Counted from the stretch's first letter, positions 1-8,560 are shown. The stretch: DNA of 64,000 nt from Streptomyces violaceoruber (GCA_000720805.1 JODI01000008.1:1-64000), one strand, 5' to 3'. Notes: generated by a model from the sequence alone, not told the origin. A program made the numbers and translations.

Positions 1-201
1 GTTGACCTTGATCCCGGTGTCCTTCGTGAAGGTGCTCTTGGTCAGCTTCGCGATGTCCTCCATCTGCGGGTTGCCGACCATCAGGACGTTGATGCTCTTC
101 CCTCCGCCCGAGGACCCGCCCGCTCCGGCTCCGGAACAGGCGGTGGCGAGCAGGGCGGTGGCGGCGGCGCCGGCTATGAGGGCGTATCTGGTCGATGCCA
201 T
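1..201 (-). CDS. Sugar ABC transporter substrate-binding lipoprotein, N-terminal part (cut by window edge)
   Basis: The minus strand from ATG at 201 is open to the window edge (67 codons). It starts with MASTRYAL, a hydrophobic run, then LLATACSGAG, a classical lipobox with the lipidated Cys at about residue 22. A Gly/Ser linker follows, then KSINVLMVGNPQMEDIAKL, which looks like the first strand of a family 1 extracellular solute-binding protein. By family, such proteins are anchored outside the membrane and deliver a sugar to an ABC permease; the permease genes would lie beyond the left edge. The kinases to the right fit a sugar-use locus. The substrate cannot be told. Confidence 0.75.
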   Translation of the reverse strand, partial: MASTRYALIAGAAATALLATACSGAGAGGSSGGGKSINVLMVGNPQMEDIAKLTKSTFTKDTGIKVN

Positions 202-463
202 GTGACGGGGGGACCTCTCGTACGGGTTCGCCGGGACCTCGACTGAGGCCCGGCGGGTCGAGCAGGGGTGTGGATGCGTCCTTGGGGAGTCGGGCGCGTT
301 TCGATGGCCGAATTATTAGCAGGAGACTGCGCTGTTGTTAACACATCTTGCGAGAAATTCTCTTCGGACTTATCGTCAAGCGGTCTCTGAGGGGCTGCGG
401 AACTTCACCGGCCAGCCCAGCCCCAGCCCTCGACCTTGCCGCCGCCGTCCCCGAGGAACCCGC
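202..463. promoter_or_regulatory. Divergent intergenic region between lipoprotein gene and kinase remnant
   Basis: No gene is seen. The stretch is locally AT-rich around 310-375, unlike its surroundings, and contains the palindrome TGTTAACA at 336-343, which could be part of a LacI- or ROK-type operator for the sugar locus. The lipoprotein promoter should lie here on the minus strand. No regulator gene is visible beside it, so the operator is only a suggestion. Confidence 0.3.
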
Positions 464-1200
464 ATGAGCACCAGACCGGAACCCGCAGATCAGGAACCCA
501 CAGACCAGCCTGCCGTCGTCGTCGCCGGAGACGCTGGTGGACCTCACGCCCGCCCGCACGGCCGACGGTGCCGCGGCCTTCCAGCCGCGCCCGGGCGGCT
601 CCTGCCTCAACGTCGCCGCCGGTCTCGGCCGAACCCCTGGCCTCCACGCTCGATGGACTGATTCGCCGGGAGGCAGGCCGGCGGCTGGTGTCCCTCGACC
701 CGAACGTGCGGCCGGGCCTGGTCACCGACCGCGCCTCCTATCTCCGGCGGTTCGCCGAGTGGGTGGCGCTCGCCGACGTGGTGAAGGCGAGCGACGAGGA
801 CCTGGCCTGGCTCCACCCGCATGAGCCGTACGAGGCGGTGGCCGAACGCCGGCTCGCGTCCGGGGCGGGACTCGTCCTGATCACTTTCGGCTCCCGGGGC
901 GCCTGGGCCGTCGGCCGCGACGCCGGCGTGCATGTGCCCGCTCCGGTGGTCGAGGTCGTCGACACGGTGGGAGCGGGCGACGCCTTCACCACCGGGGTAC
1001 TCGCCCACCTGCACCACGCCGACCGGCTCAGCCGCGAAGACGTCGACGCTCTCGGGGACGGTGACCTCGCCCGGCTGCTGTCCTACGCCGTGGAGATCGG
1101 TGCCGACACCTGCACCCGCGCGGGCGCCCAGCCGCCGTACCGCTACGACGGCGTGCCGACCCCCCGTTTGACGCCCTCGCTTGACGCCTCGCTTGCGTGA
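464..1200 (+). pseudogene. PfkB-family carbohydrate kinase (fructokinase-like), frameshifted and internally deleted
   Basis: ATG at 464 begins MSTRPEPADQ and reaches PAVVVAGDA, the normal first strand of a ribokinase-fold kinase. The reading then continues one frame over as LVDLTPARTADGAAAFQ and GGSCLNVAAGLGR (about 531-635), and again in the third frame from about 640 as LIRREAGRRLVSLDPNVRPG. The C-terminal half is intact, with VDTVGAGDAFTTG (catalytic Asp of PfkB kinases). About 80-90 residues normally found between the GGSCLNVA strand and the LIRREAG helix are missing. Two frame breaks plus a deletion mean this is a dead gene. An intact relative would phosphorylate a sugar such as fructose. 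Confidence 0.75.
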
Positions 1201-1205
1201 ACGCA

Positions 1206-1412
1206 GGCGATTCCGGTCAGCACCTCCCCCAGTTCTCGACTTCGCTCGAACCGGTGGCGCCCCATCGCGGCGCTTCCTGGGGTTCCTGCTTCACGGGCCC
1301 CTGCCACCCGGGGGTGGTCTTACAAGGCCTCCACAGGCCTGACTTCCCGCCCGTCCGGCGGTAGGTCCACCACCTACGTTGCCGGACAAGGCGACTTCAG
1401 CAGTGGCGCCGC
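1206..1412 (-). mobile_element. Probable remnant of an IS605-type (TnpB) element 3' end
   Basis: Read on the minus strand, this gap gives SGNVGGGPTAGRAGSQACGG followed by LVRPPP, then, one frame over, PVKQEPQEAP and a short tail to a stop near 1220. From memory, the C-terminal tails of Streptomyces TnpB/OrfB proteins end in this style (Gly/Ala-rich linker, then VKQEP), and their 3' ends overlap the guide RNA. No RuvC motif or zinc finger remains. The left part (about 1222-1255) also resembles a CCCCCAG/TTCGCTCGA extragenic repeat common in Streptomyces. It separates the broken kinase from the FGGY gene. Assignment rests on recall of tail sequences and is uncertain. Confidence 0.38.
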
Positions 1413-1448
1413 ACCCCTACGGGGCGCCGGGATGAGGATGCCCTGCAC

Positions 1449-1468
1449 CTCCACCCCGGAGGGTGGAG
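1449..1468 (-). terminator. Hairpin downstream of the FGGY kinase gene
   Basis: CTCCACCC and GGGTGGAG form a perfect 8-bp stem with a 4-nt loop, 80 nt past the FGGY kinase stop on the minus strand. There is no clear T-run. It could be a terminator or part of the transposon scar next to it. Confidence 0.4.
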
Positions 1469-1547
1469 CACTGGGCAAGCGTTCGGTAGCGGCAGTGGCC
1501 GTGCCTGGATGCCCGTCGATCCCTCATGTCGCCGGCTCGCCCCGCAC

Positions 1548-3065
1548 TCACTCCGGAGCCCCGGGCGCGTCCAGACGAGCCCAGACCGGCCCGAGAGCCT
1601 CCAACGCCTCTTGGTACACCGCATACGCCTCGCCGAGTACGGCGACCCGGTCGGGGCGGGGTTCGTGGCGCCTGAGTACGCCGGGGGTCGCGCGCGGGTC
1701 CGTCACGTCGTCGAGCAGTCCGACGGCGGTGGTGGCGAGCAGCGCCGCTCCCCGGGCAGCACTCTCCCGCACGTCGGTCACCACGACCGGCCGCCGCAGG
1801 GCGTCGGCGAACATCTGGCTCCATACCGCGCTGTGTGCGGCCCCGCCGGTCAGCCGAGCCGCAGCCCCGGTGATCGGCAGCTTCGAGGAGAGCGCGTCGA
1901 CATGCCAGCGGTGGTTGAGGACCACGCCTTCCATCAGGGCCCGCAGCAGGTGGCCGCGGCCGTGCCAGCCGCGAAGGCCAAGGAACGTCCCGGACGCGGG
2001 ATGCGGGTGCGGGGAGCCGTAGACGAACGGGTGGAACAGCACCTCCGACGGACCGTCCAGGCATGCCTCGACCGCGCGGCCGATCGCCTCGTGGACGCCG
2101 TACCGCTGGTCGGTCGGTGCACCGGTGACCCGTAGGAACCACTCCAGGTTCGCCACCGACGCGGGTGAGGTGGACATGGTCATCCACTGGCCAGGGCGGA
2201 CGAAGCGACGGACCTGCCAGCGCGGATCGACGACCGGGCGCTCGCTGACCACCTGGTTGATGCTGAACGACCCGGCGATCAGGCACAGTTCGCCCGGCGT
2301 CGTGCCGCCGACCCCGAGCGCGGCGGCATCGACGTCATGGGCACCTGTGACAACGGGCGTGCCGGCGGTGAGCCCGGTGAGCGCCGCGGCCTCACGGGTG
2401 ACGGTTCCGCTCACCGCGTCGCAGGGCAGCACGGGCGGCAGCAGGCCGGCGAGCGCGCCGAGGCCGTACAGGTCGAGCAGCTCCGGCGAGTATCCGCCGC
2501 GCCGCATGTCGGTGAACGAGGCACTGGCGTCCGTCGGATCGGTGGCCACCGCGCCGGTCAGTCTCAGGCGCAGCCAGTCCTTGCAGGACAACAGCCAACG
2601 GGCCCGCACAAGCGCTCCCGGCTCGTGGCGGGAGAGCCAGGCCAGCAGGGCGGCCGGGGAACCAGCGAACGGCACAGTGCCCGACAACTCCAGGGCGCGC
2701 GACCAGACCGGAGTGCCCCGCCACTCCACCAGCATTGGTTCGGCGCGCGTGTCCATCGCCACGATCCCGGCGCGCACCGGCCGGCCGAGCTCGTCGACGG
2801 CGTACAGGCCGTCGCCGTGCCCGGCCAGTCCCACCGCGGCGACGGCTCGCCCCGCGTCCGGTCCCACCTCGGCGAGACAGGCGGCGATGGCCTGGAACGC
2901 CGTCCGCCACACGTCGTCCATATCCCTCTCCACCCAATGGGGTCGAGGGGTCTTCAGGGGCACTGTGCCGCTGGCCCGCGCCACCGCTCGGCCGGTGGCA
3001 TCGAACAACACGGCCTTGGTCACGGTATGGCCCGCGTCGACACCGAGCACCAGTTCGCGCGCCAC
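1548..3065 (-). CDS. FGGY-family carbohydrate kinase
   Basis: This is a 505-residue protein, the usual FGGY length. The N-terminal ATP-site strand is LVLGVDAGHTVTKAVLFD, the middle holds the sugar-side residues of FGGY_N, and the C-terminal half has PVVTGAHDVDAAALGVGG and ARLTGGAAHSAVWSQMFAD, typical of FGGY_C. By family it phosphorylates a ketose or polyol (xylulose, ribulose, erythritol or similar) in the cytoplasm. The sequence alone does not pick one. It lies in the same locus as the sugar-binding lipoprotein and the dead PfkB kinase, but points the same way as the lipoprotein gene. The start at 3065 begins MARELVLGVDAG right at the first strand. Confidence 0.85.
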   Translation of the reverse strand: MARELVLGVDAGHTVTKAVLFDATGRAVARASGTVPLKTPRPHWVERDMDDVWRTAFQAIAACLAEVGPDAGRAVAAVGLAGHGDGLYAVDELGRPVRAGIVAMDTRAEPMLVEWRGTPVWSRALELSGTVPFAGSPAALLAWLSRHEPGALVRARWLLSCKDWLRLRLTGAVATDPTDASASFTDMRRGGYSPELLDLYGLGALAGLLPPVLPCDAVSGTVTREAAALTGLTAGTPVVTGAHDVDAAALGVGGTTPGELCLIAGSFSINQVVSERPVVDPRWQVRRFVRPGQWMTMSTSPASVANLEWFLRVTGAPTDQRYGVHEAIGRAVEACLDGPSEVLFHPFVYGSPHPHPASGTFLGLRGWHGRGHLLRALMEGVVLNHRWHVDALSSKLPITGAAARLTGGAAHSAVWSQMFADALRRPVVVTDVRESAARGAALLATTAVGLLDDVTDPRATPGVLRRHEPRPDRVAVLGEAYAVYQEALEALGPVWARLDAPGAPE

Positions 3066-3268
3066 AGCTCACACCCGCCCCAGGCCGCAGGCAGTGTCCG
3101 TCGCGGCGCACCGGCCGGTCGTCGGGAGTCCGGCGACGAGCAGCGCCGGAAGCGGCGTCGTGGTCGCGCCGGAGCCCTTTGGTTGCCGCTCAGTCAACGC
3201 CGGACCCCGGTCCGAAACGGGCCGCACACCTCTGCCAGGGCGTCGACGTGCCCGGCGGGGACCATCGA
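3066..3268. other. Intergenic stretch with no gene
   Basis: No frame here gives recognisable protein. It lies between the FGGY kinase start and the odd tail of the short-chain dehydrogenase, and may hold the FGGY promoter and lost coding sequence of the dehydrogenase. Confidence 0.4.
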
Positions 3269-4078
3269 TCACCGATGACCGGAACGCACACCGGGGTCTC
3301 CTCCCGTGCCGAGGCACCATCCACCGGGCCGATCGTCCCACGTAGCCGGTCGACGCGCCCTGACCGTCATCGGTCCGGCGGCGTCGCGTTGTTCTTCTTC
3401 CTTCAGGCGGTGTCGGCGGCCGATACGGCCCGCTCGCGCCGATGCGGGGCGGGGGCCCGTCCGCGGACGACCGCGTGCGAGCGTGAGGGGTCGACCGGGC
3501 TGCACGAGGTTGCCTTCGAACGCGGTGCTGGTCCCGCCGGGCTCGACGAGCAGGGTCCGCACCCCGTGCTCACGGACCTCGTGGTCCACGGACTCGGAAT
3601 ACCCCTCGACCGCGTGCTTGGACGCGATGTAGGCGGCCATGGAGGGCTGAGGGATGAACCCGTAGATCGACGACAGGCTGATGACGCGGCCACGGCCCTG
3701 GGCGCGCATGTGAGGCAGGACGGCCTTCGTCACGCGGATGACGACGAAGACGTTGATGTCGAAGACGTGCTGGTGCTGCGCCAGGGAGCTTTCCTCGGTG
3801 GCGCCGGACGAGCCGATGCCGACGTTGTTGACCAGGACGTCGATCCGCCCGAACCGATCGATGGCTTGCTGGACCAGCGTGGCAACCGAGGCGTCACTGC
3901 TCACGTCGAGGTCGAGGAGAGTCACGCCGTCGAGGGGGTCGACCTTCGCGGTGTTCCGGCAGGTTCCGATCACGTCGAAACCCGCTTCGACGAGGGCGAG
4001 GGCTGGGGCAGCGGCCTCGCCGATGCCGGAGGACGCGCCTGTCACGAGTGCTACAGGTCGTTTCGTGGCTTGCGTCAT
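3269..4078 (-). CDS. Short-chain dehydrogenase/reductase with aberrant C-terminus
   Basis: From ATG at 4078 (MTQATKRPVALVTGASSGIG) the protein has the Rossmann TGxxxGIG motif, NNVGI (the NNAG position), SLSSIYG (catalytic Ser) and YIASK (catalytic Tyr and Lys), so about 200 residues are a classical SDR that uses NAD(P)H. After TAFEGNLVQPGRPLTL the expected C-terminal helix region is absent. Instead there are about 65 Arg-rich residues (GRPRTGPRPASARAGRIGRR) unlike the family. A frameshift near 3480 is the simplest reading, and I could not recover the lost tail in another frame. The catalytic part is complete, but substrate binding is probably damaged. A longer upstream start at 4153 adds residues unlike SDRs. 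Confidence 0.7.
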   Translation of the reverse strand: MTQATKRPVALVTGASSGIGEAAAPALALVEAGFDVIGTCRNTAKVDPLDGVTLLDLDVSSDASVATLVQQAIDRFGRIDVLVNNVGIGSSGATEESSLAQHQHVFDINVFVVIRVTKAVLPHMRAQGRGRVISLSSIYGFIPQPSMAAYIASKHAVEGYSESVDHEVREHGVRTLLVEPGGTSTAFEGNLVQPGRPLTLARGRPRTGPRPASARAGRIGRRHRLKEEEQRDAAGPMTVRARRPATWDDRPGGWCLGTGGDPGVRSGHR

Positions 4079-4601
4079 CAGGGATGCCTCGCACGGTCGG
4101 GCGCACGACGCCGGAACGGTCGGCCGCTGAGCGCCGCCGCGGCCCATGATCAAGCTGGTCAGACAACTGCCCCTGCGCGACGGGCCTGTCGCCCGACAGG
4201 GGGCTCAGCCACGTCGGCGGACTCGTCCGACACCCCACCACACAACGGCCCCGACCAGAATCTGAACCGTCTAGGCCCTTCTGCGCCTGGCCCCCTCCTG
4301 GGCCGCCGACCGGAAGCCGCACGCGTCGTCACCGCTCGCATGGCCCTGCCGGCCGCGGCCACGCCCCGCGCCGTGACCGACCCGTCTGACACGCCGTCGG
4401 AACAAGCGTCAATCGAGCGTCGAAAACAGCGCCCCTCAGCCCCGGTGAACCAGCACTTCTCGCCCACCGCTCCCACGCACCGCCCCACGAACTCGCAGGT
4501 CGGGCGGGCGTTACCCACCGGGCGAGCCCTTGACGTCATGCACCTGCAGAAACATGTCGTCACGATCCGTTCGCCACTTGCGGCATCAGCGAAGCAGCAG
4601 G
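4079..4601. other. Intergenic stretch of about 520 bp with no recognised gene
   Basis: All frames give low-complexity or antisense-like protein and no family is recognised. It contains short inverted repeats (for example around 4168-4200) and should hold the dehydrogenase promoter. The right end abuts the 3' end of the RNA methyltransferase gene. Confidence 0.4.
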
Positions 4602-5954
4602 TCAGACACCCTTTGCTGCAGGCTCAAGAATCGCCACGCACTCCACATGATGCGTCATCGGAAACAGATCAAACACCCGCAACGTCCGCACCCGATACCC
4701 CCCGTCCCGGAAGTACCCCAGGTCCCGCGCCAGCGCCGCCGGATCGCAGGCGACGTACGCGATCCGTCGCGCCCCCAGCGTCGCCAGGTGGGCCACCGTC
4801 TTCCGGCCCGCCCCCGCGCGCGGCGGGTCCAGGACGATCAGGTCGACCTCGGTGATCCCGGTACGCGGGAGGACCGATTCCACCTTGCCCTGTTCGATCC
4901 GTACCCGGTCGAAGTCGGCGAGGTTGTGCCGGGCGTCCTCGACCGCGCGCTTGCCGGACTCGATGCCGAGGACCGCGCCCTGCTCGCCGAGGCGGTCGGC
5001 GAGGGCGCCCGCGAACAGGCCGACACCGCAGTACAGATCCAGCGCCATCTCGCCCTTGCGGGGCAGCAGGCCCTGCATGACCGCCGTCACGAGGGTGTCG
5101 GCCGCCTTCGGGTGGACCTGCCAGAAGCCGCCGCTGCCGACGCGGTGGGTACGGCCGTCGGCGCGCTCACGCACGAACGCCCGGCCGTGGACGCGGTGGA
5201 TGCCACCGTCCTTCTCCTCGACGCGCATGACGGAGACGGGCCGGTCGAGCTCGACCAGGGGCAGGCGGGCACCGGGTCGCGGCTCCAGGATCACCATGCG
5301 GTCCTGGGAACCCGTCGCCGCGATCGCCTCGACGGAGGCCATGCCCGTCCAGTCCCGCTTCTCGATGCCCAGTTCGCTGACGCCCTCGGCGGCGATCATG
5401 CAGTGGTCGATCGGCTCCACCTCGTGCGAGCGGTGCCGGCGCAGCCCCGCCTGCCCGTCCTCGGTCACGGCGTACTGCACACGCGTGCGCCACTGCGGAA
5501 CCTGGCCGGCCGGGACCTTGTCACCCTCGGCCGGCATCACCGTGCCGTCCCAGCCGGCCTCCTCCGGTGAAAGACCGGCGAGCCGCTGGAGCTGCTCGGC
5601 GACGACCTCGCCCTTGAGGCGGCGCTGGGCGCCCGGTTTGGCGTGCTGCCAGTCGCAGCCGCCGCAGCGGCCGGGACCGGCGTACGGGCAGGGCGCCTCG
5701 ATCCGGTCCTTGGAGGCCGTCAGCACCGAGACCGCGTCGGCCCGCAGGTACCGCGCGCCCTCCTCGCCCTCGGTCACCCGCGCCACGACCCGCTCACCGG
5801 GCAGCGCGTGCCGGACGAACAGCACCTGCCCCTCGTCCGTGCGGGCGATGCAGTGACCTCCGTGGGCGACGGGGCCGACCTCGACCTCGTACTCCTCTCC
5901 CACCAGCGACACCGCCGACGGGCCCGCCTGCGGTTTGTTCGGTTCTGCCTGCAT
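4602..5954 (-). CDS. Class I SAM-dependent RNA uridine-5-methyltransferase with TRAM domain (TrmA/RumA family)
   Basis: The chosen start, ATG at 5954 (MQAEPNKPQ), gives 450 residues. Residues about 15-75 are a TRAM RNA-binding domain (EVEVGPVAHGGHCIAR). Then come cysteines of the RumA iron-sulfur type (CPYAGPGRCGGCDWQ, and later DHCMI), the SAM site DLYCGVGLFAG, motif LDPPRAGAG, and the catalytic cysteine region AYVACDPAALARD. By family it methylates C5 of a uridine in rRNA or tRNA. It lies downstream of the KimA-like permease, as Rv2689c lies beside Rv2690c in Mycobacterium tuberculosis (recalled). The specific RNA target is unknown. Confidence 0.85.
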   Translation of the reverse strand: MQAEPNKPQAGPSAVSLVGEEYEVEVGPVAHGGHCIARTDEGQVLFVRHALPGERVVARVTEGEEGARYLRADAVSVLTASKDRIEAPCPYAGPGRCGGCDWQHAKPGAQRRLKGEVVAEQLQRLAGLSPEEAGWDGTVMPAEGDKVPAGQVPQWRTRVQYAVTEDGQAGLRRHRSHEVEPIDHCMIAAEGVSELGIEKRDWTGMASVEAIAATGSQDRMVILEPRPGARLPLVELDRPVSVMRVEEKDGGIHRVHGRAFVRERADGRTHRVGSGGFWQVHPKAADTLVTAVMQGLLPRKGEMALDLYCGVGLFAGALADRLGEQGAVLGIESGKRAVEDARHNLADFDRVRIEQGKVESVLPRTGITEVDLIVLDPPRAGAGRKTVAHLATLGARRIAYVACDPAALARDLGYFRDGGYRVRTLRVFDLFPMTHHVECVAILEPAAKGV

Positions 5955-6005
5955 GGCGGGGTGACTCCACAACGTCAAGAGAGATACGGCCGGACAACAG
6001 CCCAC

Positions 6006-6110
6006 CAGTCTACGTGCTGAGCAGACAGGCCAGTTCTACGCGCCGAGCAGACAGTCAGGTCTACGTGCAAACAGACAGTCAGTTCTCGTGCCGAGCAGAC
6101 AGTCAGTTCT
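6006..6110 (-). repeat. Imperfect 24-25 bp tandem repeat, about 4.3 copies, running out of the permease stop codon
   Basis: Units begin at 6006, 6031, 6056, 6080 and 6104 on the plus strand, each opening with CAGTTCT or a variant and closing with GAGCAGACAGT or a variant. The last partial unit (6104-6110) is the 3' end of the permease coding sequence and its stop, so on the minus strand the repeat starts in the last codons of that gene and continues into the gap before the methyltransferase. The copies have diverged, unlike the perfect array at 42670-42741. Confidence 0.85.
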
Positions 6111-8190
6111 TCGCGCTCGGTTCCTTCGGCCGCTCCTGCGCCGGCCCGCGCCGCACCGCACCTGGAGCGCTCCAGTCCTGCCGCCTGCGCGCCCGGTTCC
6201 GCGCCACCTCGGAGGACTCCAGCTGGTAGGGCACCGACGTCACCATGACACCCGGCGTGAACAGCAGCCGGCCCTTGAGCCGGAGCGCGCTCTGGTTGTG
6301 CAGCAGCTGCTCGTACCAGTGACCGACCACGTACTCGGGGATGATCACGGACACCGCGTCCCGCGGCGACTCCTTGCGCAGGCTCTTCACGTACTCGATG
6401 ACCGGCCGCGTGATCTCCCGGTACGGCGAGTCCAGCACCTTCAGCGGTACGTCGATCCCGCGCCGCTCCCACTCCTCGCGCAGTGCCTTGGTCTCCGCCG
6501 GGTCCACGTTGACGCTGAGCGCCTCCAGGGTGTCCGAGCGCAGCAGCTTGGCGTACGCCAGCGCCCGCAGTGTCGGCCGGTGGATCCTGGAGATCAGCAC
6601 GACCGAGTGCACCCGGGACGGCCGTACCATGTCGTCGCTCGGACCCTCGGGAGCGGCGATCTCCTCGGCCACCCGGTCGTAGTGCTTACGGATGGCCGTC
6701 ATCGTCGCGTAGAAGATCATCATGCCGAGCAGCGCGACCCAGGCGCCGTGCGTGAACTTGGTGACCAGGACGACCACCAGCACCAGACCCGTGAAGAAGG
6801 CACCGAAGGTGTTGATCGCGCGGGAGCGGACCATGTTGCGGCGCTTGACCGGGTCCTTCTCGGTGGACAGGTGGCGGTTCCAGTGGCGGACCATGCCGGT
6901 CTGGCTGAGCGTGAACGACACGAACACACCGACGATGTACAGCTGGATCAGCCTGGTCGAGTCGGCGCCGTAGATCACGACGAGCAGCGTGGCCGCGCCC
7001 GCCAGCAGCACGATGCCGTTGGAGAAGGCGAGCCGGTCACCCCGGGTGTGCAGTTGGCGCGGCAGGTAGCGGTCCTGGGCGAGGATCGAGCCGAGCAGCG
7101 GGAACCCGTTGTACGCGGTGTTCGCCGCCAGGAACAGCACCAGTGCGGTGGCCGCGGCGAGCACGATGAACAGGAAGCTGCCCTTGCCGAAGACCGCCTC
7201 GGCGACCTGGGAGATCACCGGGTTCTGCACATACCCGGCGCCGAGCGGGCTGCCGTTGTGGACGAGGTCGACGGCCGGATTCTCCGCCATGCGGACCTTG
7301 GACACCGCGGCCAGCACGATGATGCCGCAGAACATGGTGACGGCGAGCAGGCCCATCATCGCGAGCGTGGTCGCCGCGTTCTTCGACTTGGGCTTGCGAA
7401 AGGCCGGGACGCCGTTGGAGATCGCCTCGACGCCGGTGAGCGCGGCACAGCCGGAGGAGAAGGCTCGCAGCAGCAGGAAGACCAGCGCGAAGCCCGAAAG
7501 GCCCTGGTGCTCGGCCTTGATGTGGAAGTCGGCCGTCGGTGCCCGCAGGGTGTCGCCGAGCACCAGCCCGCGGAACGCGCCCCACGCGATCATGAGGAAG
7601 ACACCCGTGACGAAGACGTACGTCGGAATCGCGAACAGCGTGCCCGACTCCCGTACACCACGCAGGTTCATCAGGGTCAGCAGCACGATCACCGCGACCG
7701 CGCAGAGCACCTTGTGCTGGACGACGAAGGGAACAGCGGATCCGAGGTTCTCGATGCCCGAGGCGATGGAGACGGCGACGGTCAGGACGTAGTCGACGAG
7801 CAGGGCGCTGGCGACCGTGAGGCCCGCCTTGGGTCCGAGGTTGGTGGTCGCCACCTCGTAGTCGCCGCCGCCGCTCGGGTAGGCGTGCACGTTCTGCCGG
7901 TAGGAGGCGACCACGGTGAACATCAGCACGACGACCGCGACGGCGATCCAGGGGCTGAAGTGGTACGCCGACACGCCCGCGATGGAGAGGACCAGCAGCA
8001 CCTCTCCCGGCGCGTACGCCACGGAGGACAGCGGGTCGGAGGCGAAGACAGGGAGGGCGATGCGCTTCGGCAGGAGCGTTTCCCCGAGCCGATCACTGCG
8101 CAGTGCGCGCCCGATCAGGATCCGTTTGGGCACGTCGGTCAGTTTGGACACAACAGTGGATCGTAAGGCGTCGAACAGGGGAGCGCCCAC
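6103..8190 (-). CDS. KimA-like APC-superfamily permease, probable potassium importer
   Basis: The 695-residue frame matches Bacillus KimA (YdaO) from end to end by recall: ASDPLSSVAYAP (Asp52, Tyr59), YPSGGGDYEVA, LLVDYVLTVAVSI (Asp133), AFSSGCAALTGVEAISNGVP, LAANTAYNGFPLLGSI and the cytosolic tail LHNQSALRLKGRLLF. About 12 membrane helices precede a roughly 200-residue soluble domain. KimA is a proton-coupled K+ importer inhibited by c-di-AMP; transfer of that role here is inference, and amino acid transport remains possible. Divergent ceoB and ceoC support a K+ role. The GTG at 8190 sits directly behind GGGGGAGG, too close; GTG at 8151 (VSKLTDVPKR) is an alternative start matching relatives. 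Confidence 0.8.
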   Translation of the reverse strand: MGAPLFDALRSTVVSKLTDVPKRILIGRALRSDRLGETLLPKRIALPVFASDPLSSVAYAPGEVLLVLSIAGVSAYHFSPWIAVAVVVLMFTVVASYRQNVHAYPSGGGDYEVATTNLGPKAGLTVASALLVDYVLTVAVSIASGIENLGSAVPFVVQHKVLCAVAVIVLLTLMNLRGVRESGTLFAIPTYVFVTGVFLMIAWGAFRGLVLGDTLRAPTADFHIKAEHQGLSGFALVFLLLRAFSSGCAALTGVEAISNGVPAFRKPKSKNAATTLAMMGLLAVTMFCGIIVLAAVSKVRMAENPAVDLVHNGSPLGAGYVQNPVISQVAEAVFGKGSFLFIVLAAATALVLFLAANTAYNGFPLLGSILAQDRYLPRQLHTRGDRLAFSNGIVLLAGAATLLVVIYGADSTRLIQLYIVGVFVSFTLSQTGMVRHWNRHLSTEKDPVKRRNMVRSRAINTFGAFFTGLVLVVVLVTKFTHGAWVALLGMMIFYATMTAIRKHYDRVAEEIAAPEGPSDDMVRPSRVHSVVLISRIHRPTLRALAYAKLLRSDTLEALSVNVDPAETKALREEWERRGIDVPLKVLDSPYREITRPVIEYVKSLRKESPRDAVSVIIPEYVVGHWYEQLLHNQSALRLKGRLLFTPGVMVTSVPYQLESSEVARNRARRRQDWSAPGAVRRGPAQERPKEPSAKN

Positions 8191-8464
8191 CCTCCCCCGC
8201 CCTCAATACGGTCACGTCGCAGAACCCGGTCCGTCATCCGCCTCTCACCGGACTCGGATCGGTCCCCGACCGGTCCCTGACCGGCCTCTCATCCGCCTCT
8301 GATCCGGCTCTGATCCGGCTCTCCTCTGCCTCACGGGTGAATTAACAGGTGAAATGACAGGGAGCACGCTGCGGATTCCGCCCCCGCGACCTTCCCCATG
8401 TCTATATGACAAATCCTGATGACCAACCCTGCCCCTTGCCGCCCCTCACCGCCCTGGAGGTTCC
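8191..8464. other. Intergenic region with GATCCGGCTCT-type low-complexity repeats
   Basis: This region separates the KimA-like gene (minus) from a small plus-strand gene. At about 8215-8335 it contains short imperfect direct repeats (CATCCGCCTCT, GATCCGGCTCT twice). I looked for a ydaO-type riboswitch upstream of the permease and did not see its conserved blocks. Promoters for both directions should lie here. Confidence 0.5.
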
Positions 8465-8560
8465 ATGCACGCGACCGCAGAGCTGATCGGTGCCGCAGCC
8501 GCCCTCGTCGGCCTCGGAATCCTGACGCTGGCCAGCGTCCGCAGCATCGGCCGCCGCTGA
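8465..8560 (+). CDS. Small hydrophobic protein of 31 residues, function unknown
   Basis: ATG at 8465 follows CTGGAGGTTCC, a good ribosome site, and encodes MHATAELIGAAAALVGLGIL ending TLASVRSIGRR before TGA. It is one predicted membrane helix with a basic C-terminal end (Arg-rich, so inside-positive). It sits 123 nt before ceoB on the same strand, opposite the KimA-like gene. Single-helix peptides beside transporters often act as small regulatory subunits, as KdpF does for KdpABC, but that role is only inference here. Confidence 0.6.
   Translation: MHATAELIGAAAALVGLGILTLASVRSIGRR

Noticed and set aside
2735..4855. 706-codon plus-strand open frame
   Set aside because: It runs antisense through the FGGY kinase, dehydrogenase and methyltransferase genes, with Arg/Pro-rich translation typical of GC-rich shadow frames.
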